This document shows, piece after piece, positions 9,713 through 17,402 of a stretch of DNA of 64,000 bases. A program made the translations under genes and the position numbers. Each line of letters opens with the position of its first letter. Within the stretch, counting starts at the first letter, position 1. The notes beneath the pieces are model-generated. The model worked only from the letters and a program-made list of their open reading frames with translations, had not been told where the DNA came from and did no database searches. This DNA is from Aliihoeflea sp023389195 (GTDB taxonomy: Bacteria > Pseudomonadota > Alphaproteobacteria > Rhizobiales > Rhizobiaceae). The stretch spans positions 1 through 64,000 of the forward strand of contig JAEWET010000032.1 of assembly GCA_023389195.1 (NCBI GenBank), read 5' to 3'.

Positions 9713-9794
9713 GCAAAGCCGTTGCCACGGCCGGGTTGGCTCATCCTCCCGGTCGCGCCGGCTGGCGCGGCGCTGCTGCTTTTGCCCCCAACGA
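9713..9794. repeat. Conserved 82-bp block downstream of small RNA copy 2
   Basis: This is the second copy of the block at 9383-9464, offset by 330 bases, with the same order relative to its small RNA. From 9795 to 9988 I see no gene or repeat, only the leader of the lipoprotein gene. Confidence 0.85.
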
Positions 9795-9988
9795 TTTGCA
9801 TGTAGACCGCATTTCGTTCCTGCAACAAGCGGTTGTGCTGATGCCAGCGAAGTGTGTTGGCAATGGCGGGCCTGCCGTTGCGCGGGCAGGCGCGTCATGC
9901 GATACAGGCACCCCGAGATTGGACGCCTTGTTGTCGCCGCGTTTGCGGGCGAAGGCGCGCTGGGGCTGCAGCCACGACGGAAGAGGGT

Positions 9989-10636
9989 ATGATGAGCAAT
10001 GCAAGACTGACGGCGAACCGGATGCTGCCGGCCGGACTGGCCCTTGCTTCCGCCTTGACGCTGGCCGGCTGCATGGGGCCGACCTATGGCACCGGCACAC
10101 CTTCGGACCAGCAACTTCTCGAGGACGTCACCGGCATCCTTTCCCTGGCGCCCGAACAGCGCGAGCCGATCAACTACCAGCCGCGCGGCGATCTCGTGCG
10201 CCCTGCTTCCACGGCGGTCCTGCCTCAGCCGCAGCAGAGCGCGGCGAGCGGCCAGGCATGGCCGGAATCGCCCGAGGCGCGGCTTGCCCGCGTTCGCGAG
10301 GAGGCGACGCTCAACCAGGACGACAATTCGTACAATTCCGGCCTGCGCGGAGCGCGGATGGCCGGTGGCACGACGGACTGGGACAGTTCGAAGGGCATCG
10401 CGATGAACGACGTCGATCGCGTCAACCAGCGTGAGGAGTTCAACCGCCGGCTTGCCCAGTCGCAGTCCCGCGATCCGAACCAGCGGCGCTTCCTGTCCGA
10501 GCCGCCGATCCAGTATCGCCAGCCCGCCGAATCCGCACCCGTCGGCGATGTCGGCGAAGACGAATGGCGCAAGGAACGCGCTGCCCGCCAGGCGCAGGGC
10601 AAGGTGACCTGGCGCGACATGATCCCCGGCCTTTGA
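9989..10636 (+). CDS. Putative outer-membrane lipoprotein
   Basis: This 215-residue protein starts MMSNARLTANRML and has a type II signal peptide with the lipobox LAGC near residue 25, so it should be lipidated. The mature part is hydrophilic, rich in Gln, Pro and Arg, and looks poorly folded apart from the middle. I recognise no domain; a lipoprotein of this kind next to ileS is common in rhizobia. An ATG at 9992 is equally possible, and GGAAGAGG lies upstream. It is convergent with tadA (4 bases apart). Confidence 0.8.
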   Translation: MMSNARLTANRMLPAGLALASALTLAGCMGPTYGTGTPSDQQLLEDVTGILSLAPEQREPINYQPRGDLVRPASTAVLPQPQQSAASGQAWPESPEARLARVREEATLNQDDNSYNSGLRGARMAGGTTDWDSSKGIAMNDVDRVNQREEFNRRLAQSQSRDPNQRRFLSEPPIQYRQPAESAPVGDVGEDEWRKERAARQAQGKVTWRDMIPGL

Positions 10637-10640
10637 TCGG

Positions 10641-11111
10641 CTAACCGCGCTGCGACCTGAAAAAGGCGCGCAGCAGCGTTGCGGATTTCTGCTCCGAAAA
10701 GCCCGAATAGGTTTCGGGCGCGTGGTGACAGGTGGGTGAGGAATAAAAGCGCGGCCCGTTGACGACGGCGCCGCCTTTTTCGTCTTCCGCGCCGAAATAG
10801 AGCCGCCGGATGCGCGCGAAGGAAATCGCCGCTGCGCACATGGCGCATGGCTCCAGCGTGACGTAGAGATCGAGCCCGGTAAGGCGTTCCTGGCCGAGAG
10901 CCGCGCAGGCTTCACGGATGGCGAGCATCTCGGCATGGGCGGTCGGATCGTTGAGCTCGCGGGTGCGGTTGCCGGCGCGTGCCACGACCTCGCCGTCGCG
11001 GACGATGACGGCGCCGACCGGCACTTCGCCGCGCGCGGCGGCGGCCTCGGCTTCGCCGAAGGCCAGCGCCATGAAGTCCGGCCGCGCGGATTGGGACTGA
11101 TTCTGAGACAT
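10641..11111 (-). CDS. tadA: tRNA-specific adenosine deaminase
   Basis: TadA deaminates the wobble adenosine of tRNA-Arg(ACG) to inosine and is usually essential. The zinc-deaminase signatures are clear: DPTAHAEMLAI (zinc His and catalytic Glu, near residues 59-61) and LEPCAMCAAA (zinc Cys pair, near residues 89-92). The length of 156 residues is standard. ATG 11111 was chosen because the domain begins about 13 residues later; a longer reading to 11417 overlaps the divergent pseudouridine synthase gene and is not needed. Confidence 0.95.
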   Translation of the reverse strand: MSQNQSQSARPDFMALAFGEAEAAAARGEVPVGAVIVRDGEVVARAGNRTRELNDPTAHAEMLAIREACAALGQERLTGLDLYVTLEPCAMCAAAISFARIRRLYFGAEDEKGGAVVNGPRFYSSPTCHHAPETYSGFSEQKSATLLRAFFRSQRG

Positions 11112-11169
11112 TTCACTCGCAGAGCTGAAAACGCTCTGATAGTTACCCGCGCTGAAAGGCAAAGGCCAC

Positions 11170-12882
11170 ATGACCAACGACAATAAGAACAAGGGCCGCT
11201 CCGGCGACCGCACGGGCAACCGCAAGCCGTACGCGGCGCGCGACGGTGAGCGCAGCGAACGTCCGCAGGGCGCGCGCGGCAAGCCCTTCGTCAAGCGCGA
11301 AGGCGCGGGCTCCGGCGAGGATCGGCCGAAGCGTCGCTTCGACGGCGACAAGAAGCCCTTTGCCAAGCGCGAGGACGGTGACCGCAAGCCTTTCCAGAAA
11401 CGCGACGGAGACCGCAAGCCCTATGCGGCGCGAGATGGCGAGAAGAAGCCGTTCGTGAAGCGCGACGGGGATCGCAAGCCGTTCGTAAAGCGCGACGGGG
11501 ATCGCAAGCCCTATGCCGCGCGCGATGGCGACAAGAAGCCATTTGCGCGTCGCGAGGACGGCGACCGCAAACCCTTCCAGAAGCGTGACGGCGACCGCAA
11601 GCCGTATCAGAAGCGCGATGACGACCGTCGCCCGCCAGCCGACAATGTGGCCGAAGCCGCGCGCGGCGAGGAGCGGATCGCCAAGCGGCTGGCGCGCGCG
11701 GGCGTCGCCTCGCGCCGCGACGCCGAGGACATGATCGCCGCCGGCCGCGTGTCGGTGAACGGCAAGGTGCTCGACAGCCCGGCTTTGAACGTCACCGGAA
11801 AGGATCGCATCGAGGTCGATGGCGAGCCGATCCCGGCGATCGAGCGCACGCGGCTCTTTTTGTTCCACAAGCCGTCCGGCGTGGTGACGACCAACAAGGA
11901 CCCGGAAGGCCGTCAGACCGTTTTCGACGTGCTGCCGAAGGGCCTGCCGCGCCTGCTGACGGTCGGCCGTCTCGACATCAACACAGAGGGGCTCCTGCTC
12001 CTGACCAACGATGGCGGCCTTGCGCGCACGCTGGAACTGCCGGCGACGGGCTGGTTGCGCCGTTATCGCGTGCGCGTCCACGGCAAGGTCGAGCCGGAGA
12101 AGCTGGAGGCGCTGAAGGACGGCATCGCGGTCGACGGCGTCTTCTACGGCGCGATCGAGGCGGTGCTGGAGCGCGAGCAGGGCACCAATGCCTGGATTTC
12201 CGTCGGCCTGCGCGAGGGCAAGAACCGCGAGGTCAAGAACGTGATGGGCGCGCTCGGCCTCGAGGTCACGCGCCTGATCCGCGTCTCTTATGGGCCGTTC
12301 CAGCTTGGCGAACTCGCCGAGGGCGAGATCCAGGAACTGCGCGGACGCCATTTGCGCGACCAGCTCGGCGACAAGCTGATCGCCGAATCGGGCGCCGATT
12401 TCGACGCGCCGGTGATCAAGGAATTCTCCAACCAGCCGGTGGCGCAGCGCGTCAGCGAAGAGGATGTGCGCAAGCCCGCGCCGCGCAAGCGCGACAAGGA
12501 CGAGCGGCGCGAGGACGCGCTGGGGCGCTTGCAGACATCGAAACCCGGCGGGCGCGGCGGCCCGAAGGGCGCAGGCTTCAAGGGTGCCGGCGGCAAGGGC
12601 GCGGATTCGAAGGGCGGCAAGGCCGGCTTCGAAAAGAAGGCCGAGCCGCAGCGCTCGCGCACGGCCAATGTCTGGATGGCGCCGGGCGCCAAGGCGGTGG
12701 GGCCGAAGAAGGCCGCCCGCCGCGCCGAGGAGACCGAGGGCAAGCGCTATGCCGGCAAGCCGCGGCCGCAGGGTGCCGAGGGTCCGAAAGGCCCGCGTCG
12801 TGACGATCGGGATGGTCGGCCCGGCGGCAACAGGCCATCCGGTGGACGTCCGGGCGGCAATCGTGGAGATCGCGGGCGATGA
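11170..12882 (+). CDS. rluB: rRNA pseudouridine synthase with charged repeat N-terminus
   Basis: This RluB/RsuA-type enzyme isomerises uridine in 23S rRNA (probably near position 2605). The S4 RNA-binding domain (ERIAKRLARAGVASRRDAED) lies near residues 167-186 and the catalytic motif GRLDINTEGLLLLTNDG near residue 265, with the active-site Asp about residue 268. At 570 residues it is far longer than the roughly 290-residue core. Residues 1-155 consist of degenerate DGDRKPF(x)KR / DGDRKPYAAR repeats, and about 130 C-terminal residues form a Lys/Gly/Arg-rich tail. Both tails look disordered and nucleic-acid binding. The gene overlaps rsmD by 4 bases (ATGA). Confidence 0.93.
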   Translation: MTNDNKNKGRSGDRTGNRKPYAARDGERSERPQGARGKPFVKREGAGSGEDRPKRRFDGDKKPFAKREDGDRKPFQKRDGDRKPYAARDGEKKPFVKRDGDRKPFVKRDGDRKPYAARDGDKKPFARREDGDRKPFQKRDGDRKPYQKRDDDRRPPADNVAEAARGEERIAKRLARAGVASRRDAEDMIAAGRVSVNGKVLDSPALNVTGKDRIEVDGEPIPAIERTRLFLFHKPSGVVTTNKDPEGRQTVFDVLPKGLPRLLTVGRLDINTEGLLLLTNDGGLARTLELPATGWLRRYRVRVHGKVEPEKLEALKDGIAVDGVFYGAIEAVLEREQGTNAWISVGLREGKNREVKNVMGALGLEVTRLIRVSYGPFQLGELAEGEIQELRGRHLRDQLGDKLIAESGADFDAPVIKEFSNQPVAQRVSEEDVRKPAPRKRDKDERREDALGRLQTSKPGGRGGPKGAGFKGAGGKGADSKGGKAGFEKKAEPQRSRTANVWMAPGAKAVGPKKAARRAEETEGKRYAGKPRPQGAEGPKGPRRDDRDGRPGGNRPSGGRPGGNRGDRGR

Positions 12883-13433
12883 GGATCGTCGGCGGCGCGT
12901 TTCGCGGCCGACCTCTGGCGACACCCAAGACCAGCGCGATCAGACCGACGAGCGACCGCGCACGGGAGGCCGTCTTCAACGTCATCGCGCATCGCTACGC
13001 TGAACACCTCGACGGCGCGCGCGTGCTCGACCTTTTCGCCGGAACCGGTGCGCTTGGCCTCGAAGCCCTGTCGCGCGGCGCGTCCTATGGCGTCTTCATC
13101 GAGGAATCGGCGGAAGGCCGCGGATTGATCCGCACCAATGTCGAGGCGTTCGGCCTGTCCGGCCGGACCAAGATCTTCCGCCGCGACGCGACGAAGCTCG
13201 GCGAGGCGGGTACGCTCCAGGCCTTCGACCTCGTTTTTGCCGATCCGCCCTATGGCAAGGGTCTTGGCGAACTGGCGCTTGTTGCCGCGCGCGACGGCGG
13301 CTGGCTGAAGCCCGGCGCGCTCTGCCTCGTCGAGGAAGCGGCCGCAACGCCCTTCCAGCCGCCGGCCGGTTTCACGCTCGACGAACGGCGCGACTATGGC
13401 GACACGACCATCGCCTTTTGCCTCGCTGCCTGA
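12879..13433 (+). CDS. rsmD: 16S rRNA (guanine966-N2)-methyltransferase
   Basis: RsmD methylates G966 of 16S rRNA using S-adenosylmethionine. The Rossmann-type SAM motif is VLDLFAGTGALGLEALSRGA near residue 47, and the catalytic motif is FADPPYGKG near residue 122. The 184-residue length is typical. Its ATG overlaps the rluB stop codon, so the two rRNA-modifying genes are probably translationally coupled. Confidence 0.94.
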   Translation: MRIVGGAFRGRPLATPKTSAIRPTSDRAREAVFNVIAHRYAEHLDGARVLDLFAGTGALGLEALSRGASYGVFIEESAEGRGLIRTNVEAFGLSGRTKIFRRDATKLGEAGTLQAFDLVFADPPYGKGLGELALVAARDGGWLKPGALCLVEEAAATPFQPPAGFTLDERRDYGDTTIAFCLAA

Positions 13434-13547
13434 TTTCGGCCTCTCTCGGTCTCCAGACATGACGAAGATTTAATCGGCGCGCCGGTTCTTCGCCGTGGGC
13501 GAACGCGCTATCTGTCGTCCAACGCATATCAAACCGAGGACAAGCGA

Positions 13548-14930
13548 ATGCACTTGATGCCCGCCGCAATGGCGAGAGGTCTCGCAGGAACGGCGATCGG
13601 TCTCGCGCTTCTGTCGGGCGCAGCGTCCGCGCAGGACGCGAGCGCCGCTCCGGCCGAAAACCAGATCGCTGACTTCACGCTCGACAACGGGCTCGAAGTG
13701 GTGGTGATCCCCGATCGCCGCGCCCCCGTCGTCACGCACATGCTGTGGTTCAAGGTCGGTTCGGCCGACGAGGAGCCGGGCAAGTCGGGCATCGCGCATT
13801 TCCTCGAACATCTGATGTTCAAGGGCACGGACGAGCATCCGCAAGGTGAGTTCTCGGCCCGCATCGCCGAGGTGGGCGGGCGCGAGAACGCGTTCACCTC
13901 CTACGACTACACCGCCTATTTCCAGCAGATCGCGCCCGAGCATCTGGAAACCATGATGGAGTTCGAGGCGGACCGGATGACCGGCCTCGTCCTGACCGAC
14001 GCGGTGGTCGATCCCGAGCGGCAGGTGGTGATCGAGGAACGCAATTCGCGCATCGAGACGCAGCCCAATTCCATTCTCGGTGAATCGGTCAACGCCACGC
14101 TCTACCAGAACCACGGCTACGGCGTGCCGATCATCGGCTGGATGCACGAGATCGAGAAGCTGAACCGCGCCGACGCGCTGGAATTCTACCAGCGCTACTA
14201 CGCGCCGAACAATGCGGTGCTGGTCGTCGCCGGCGATGTCGATGTCGAGGAGGTGCGCGAGCTTGCGACCGAATATTACGGCGCGATCCCGTCCAACCCG
14301 GAACTGGGAGCACGCACGCGCACCGAGGAGCCGGCGCAGCGCACCGCGCGCACGGTGACCTATCGCGACGAGCGCGTGACGGTGCCGGGCTATTCGAAAT
14401 CCTGGGTGGTGCCGTCCTATACGACCGCCGAGGACGGCGAGGCCGAGGCGCTCGACCTTCTGGCCGAAATTCTCGGCGGCGGCATCCGCTCGCGGCTTTA
14501 TCAGTCGCTGGTGGTGGAGCAGGGCATCGCATCGTCGGCTGGTGCATATTTCCGCGGGACGTCGCTCGACGCGACGATCTTCGGCGTCTATGGCGCGCCG
14601 CGCGGCGAGGCGACGCTCGAAGACGTCGAGGCGGCCGCAGATGCCGAAATCCGCAAGATCGCCGAAGAGGGCATCACCGCCGACGAGCTCGAAGCGGCGA
14701 AGAACCGCTACCTGCGCTCGATCATCTTCGCGCGTGACGACCAGTCCGGCATGGCGAACCTTTACGGTTCGGCACTGACGACGGGCTCGACCGTCGCGGA
14801 TGTCGAGGAATGGCCCGAGCGCATCCGCGCCGTCGAGGCCGATGCCATCAAGGCCGCCGCCGCGCGCTATCTCGACCAGAACCGCTCGGTGACGGGCTAT
14901 CTTCTGCCCCAAGAGGAGGGCCGCTCGTGA
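13548..14930 (+). CDS. M16 zinc peptidase, active-site subunit
   Basis: This 460-residue pitrilysin-family protein has an N-terminal signal sequence (LAGTAIGLALLSGAASAQ) and so is probably periplasmic. The inverted zinc motif HxxEH is present as HFLEHLMFKG near residues 84-88, with the downstream glutamate region ENAFTSYDYTAYFQQI. It is followed by a second M16 gene that overlaps it by 4 bases. The pair resembles the two-subunit processing-peptidase arrangement in which only one partner is catalytic. The substrate is unknown. Confidence 0.92.
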   Translation: MHLMPAAMARGLAGTAIGLALLSGAASAQDASAAPAENQIADFTLDNGLEVVVIPDRRAPVVTHMLWFKVGSADEEPGKSGIAHFLEHLMFKGTDEHPQGEFSARIAEVGGRENAFTSYDYTAYFQQIAPEHLETMMEFEADRMTGLVLTDAVVDPERQVVIEERNSRIETQPNSILGESVNATLYQNHGYGVPIIGWMHEIEKLNRADALEFYQRYYAPNNAVLVVAGDVDVEEVRELATEYYGAIPSNPELGARTRTEEPAQRTARTVTYRDERVTVPGYSKSWVVPSYTTAEDGEAEALDLLAEILGGGIRSRLYQSLVVEQGIASSAGAYFRGTSLDATIFGVYGAPRGEATLEDVEAAADAEIRKIAEEGITADELEAAKNRYLRSIIFARDDQSGMANLYGSALTTGSTVADVEEWPERIRAVEADAIKAAAARYLDQNRSVTGYLLPQEEGRS

Positions 14931-16321
14931 GCTTCCCATTCAAGGCATCGACTTTCACCACGGCGCTGGCAAAGGCCGTCGGCGCGACCGCACTGGCGCT
15001 GACCATCGCCTGGCCCGCCTCGGCCGCCGTCGACATTCAGGAAGTGCGCTCGGATTCGGGCGTCACGGCCTGGCTCGTCGAGGATTACACGATCCCGATG
15101 ATCGCCATCAATTTCGCCTTCGAGGGCGGCTCGATCCAGGACCCGGACGGCAAGGGCGGGCTCGTCAATTTGATGAGCGCGCTGTTCGACGAGGGCGCGG
15201 GTGACCTGGAATCGAACGCGTTCCAGGAAGCGCTCGACAATGCCGGCGCCGAAATGTCGTTCGAGGCCTCGACCGACGCGCTCTATGGCTCGATGCGGCT
15301 CTTGTCCGACAACAAGGACGAGGCGCTCGACCTTCTGGCACTCGCGGTCAACGAGCCGCGCTTCGACGACAACCCGGTCGAGCGCATGCGCCAGCAGATT
15401 CTGACGGGCATCCGCGCCAATTCGCGCGATCCGCAGCGACAGGGCATGCGCGAATTCTCACGCACGCTTTATGGCGACCATCCTTATGCGCTCGAGCGCG
15501 AAGGCACCGAGGCGACGATCACCACCGTGACGCCGGACGATCTGCGCGCCACGCATGGCGATCTCCTAGCGAAGTCGAACCTGCATGTCGCCGTCGTCGG
15601 CGCGATCGATGCGGAAACGCTGAAGGCCGATCTCGACCGCATTTTCGGCGATCTGCCCGACGAGGCGCAATTGAAGGACATCGCCCGCGTCGAGCCGAAA
15701 CTCGGCGAGGAAGTGCTCTACGAGTTCGCCTTGCCGCAAAGCACGCTTCAGCTCGTCTATCCGGGCATCGAGCGCGACGACCCGGAATTCTTCGCCGCCT
15801 ATCTGATGAACCATATCCTCGGTGGCGGCACGTTCTCCTCGCGCCTCTTCAACGAGGTGCGCGAGGTGCGGGGCCTGACCTACGGCATCGGTTCGTGGCT
15901 CCAGGGCCGCGAATACTCGAACGCGCTTGCCATCTCCACCTCGACGCGGGCCGACCAGGTCACGCAGGCGCTCGACGTGATCAAGGACCAGGTGGCGAAG
16001 TTCATCGAGGAGGGGCCGACCGAAGAGGAACTGGCCAAGGCCAAGACCTATGTCGTCGGCGCCTATGCGATCAACAATCTGGACTCGTCCGCCTCCATCG
16101 CGCGCACGCTTCTTGAACTGCAGCGCGACGATCTGGGCATGGACTATATCGAAACGCGCGTCGGCGAGATCGAATCGGTAACGCTTGACCAGGTAAGGGC
16201 ATCGGCGCAACGCTTGCTCACCGCCGAGCCGTCGCTCTTGGTGATCGGGCCGCAGGCACAGGAAACCGACACCGGCAACGGCGCGGCGGCCGGCGAGGAA
16301 GACACCGACACGTCGAACTGA
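14927..16321 (+). CDS. M16 peptidase-like protein, non-catalytic subunit
   Basis: This 464-residue partner of the preceding peptidase lacks HxxEH: the equivalent region reads NLMSALFDEGAGD. It keeps the C-terminal M16 signature RLFNEVREVRGLTYGIGSW near residue 305. A signal peptide (ATALALTIAWPASAA) points to export. The start is a GTG at 14927 inside the GTGA overlap with the upstream stop, preceded by AGAGGAGGG. It probably forms a heterodimer with the active subunit, by analogy to mitochondrial processing peptidase alpha/beta. Confidence 0.9.
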   Translation: MSFPFKASTFTTALAKAVGATALALTIAWPASAAVDIQEVRSDSGVTAWLVEDYTIPMIAINFAFEGGSIQDPDGKGGLVNLMSALFDEGAGDLESNAFQEALDNAGAEMSFEASTDALYGSMRLLSDNKDEALDLLALAVNEPRFDDNPVERMRQQILTGIRANSRDPQRQGMREFSRTLYGDHPYALEREGTEATITTVTPDDLRATHGDLLAKSNLHVAVVGAIDAETLKADLDRIFGDLPDEAQLKDIARVEPKLGEEVLYEFALPQSTLQLVYPGIERDDPEFFAAYLMNHILGGGTFSSRLFNEVREVRGLTYGIGSWLQGREYSNALAISTSTRADQVTQALDVIKDQVAKFIEEGPTEEELAKAKTYVVGAYAINNLDSSASIARTLLELQRDDLGMDYIETRVGEIESVTLDQVRASAQRLLTAEPSLLVIGPQAQETDTGNGAAAGEEDTDTSN

Positions 16322-16329
16322 GAACTGCC

Positions 16330-17223
16330 ATGGATGCGCCCGTTCCGACCCTGATCGAAAGCGAACATGCCCGGCCCGCCGCCACGAGCGGGCCGACATT
16401 CGCGCTGGCGCTCGGCGGCGGCGGTGCGCGCGGGCTGGCGCATATCCACGTCATCGAGACGCTGGACGAACTCGGCATCCGGCCGACCATGATTTCGGGC
16501 TCCTCGATCGGGGCGATCATGGGCGCGGGCATGGCGGCGGGCATGACGGGTCGCGACATCCGCGACTATGCCCGGGCCGTGCTCGGCAAGCGCGCCGAGG
16601 TGGCGAGCCGGCTCTGGCGCTCGCGCCCGCAATCGCTCGCCGAGATGCTGGAAGGCGGGATCAGGTTCGGCCAGTTCAACCTCGAGCGCATCCTGCGATC
16701 CTTCCTGCCGGGCGAGATTCCCGAGACGTTCGAGCAGTTGCAGATCCCCCTCAAGGTGACCGGGACGGACTTCTTCGCCCACGACCTCGCCGTGCTCGAC
16801 ACGGGCGACCTGCGCTCCGCGCTCGCCGCCTCGGCGGCCCTGCCGGCGGTGTTCCGCCCGGTGCGGCGCGAGGGCAAACTGCTGATCGACGGCGGCTTCT
16901 ACGATCCGGTGCCCTTCGATCTCGTCCAGGACGCCGCCGACATCGTCATCGCGGTCGACGTCGTCGGCTATCCGACGAAGGAGACGCCGAAGGGGCCGGA
17001 TTCGATCGACCTCCTGTTCGGCACCAGCCAGATCATGATGCAGTCGATCATCGCCCTCAATTTGACCCGCTGCCAGCCGCAAATCCTCATCCGCCCGCCG
17101 GTTTCAGAGTTCCGGGTGCTGGACTTCATGAAGATGGAGCTGGTGATGGCGGCGACGGAATCGATCCGCGATGAGCTGAAGCGGTCGATCGATGCGGCGG
17201 TGGAGGCGCGGGAAGGGAAGTAG
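16330..17223 (+). CDS. Patatin-like phospholipase family protein
   Basis: This 297-residue patatin-fold hydrolase has the oxyanion-hole motif ALGGGGARGLAH near residue 19, the nucleophile elbow GSSIG (Ser near residue 57) and the catalytic DGG near residue 188. It has no signal peptide, so it probably acts in the cytoplasm or at the inner membrane on phospholipids or other acyl esters. It begins only 9 bases after the M16 pair and may belong to that transcript. Its TAG stop codon is the first triplet of a palindrome that ends in the stop of the facing MATE gene. Confidence 0.9.
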   Translation: MDAPVPTLIESEHARPAATSGPTFALALGGGGARGLAHIHVIETLDELGIRPTMISGSSIGAIMGAGMAAGMTGRDIRDYARAVLGKRAEVASRLWRSRPQSLAEMLEGGIRFGQFNLERILRSFLPGEIPETFEQLQIPLKVTGTDFFAHDLAVLDTGDLRSALAASAALPAVFRPVRREGKLLIDGGFYDPVPFDLVQDAADIVIAVDVVGYPTKETPKGPDSIDLLFGTSQIMMQSIIALNLTRCQPQILIRPPVSEFRVLDFMKMELVMAATESIRDELKRSIDAAVEAREGK

Positions 17224-17402
17224 GGTTTTTTCTGAAGTGACCCCCACCCTTTATCCCTCCCCACAAGGGGGAGGGAGTTCGTCGGCGTGGCGATCATTTC
17301 GTCAACATTGCGCCAGGATTAAAGATGTGGCGCGACGCTCACGTCTTCCCTCCCCCTTGTGGGGAGGGATAAAGGGTGGGGGTCCTCTTCGCAGAAACCC
17401 TA
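17221..17402. repeat. Intergenic palindrome, type C (copy 1)
   Basis: This inverted repeat of about 180 bp runs from the stop codon of the patatin gene to the stop codon of the facing MATE gene. Outer arms are TAGGGTTTTTTCTG and its near mirror CAGAAACCCTA; inner arms carry ACCCCCACCCTTTATCCC and its mirror, plus the nested hairpin CCTCCCC-ACAA-GGGGGAGG. It could end transcription in both directions. Confidence 0.85.

Noticed and set aside
9277..10434. Frames of 84 and 274 codons through the small RNA region
   Set aside because: They cross the promoters, terminators and repeat blocks, change composition abruptly and show no recognisable domain. The RNA genes explain the conservation better.
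14927..16321. Second M16 protein as a broken pseudogene because HxxEH is missing
   Set aside because: The frame is intact and coupled to the active subunit, and non-catalytic M16 partners are a known arrangement.
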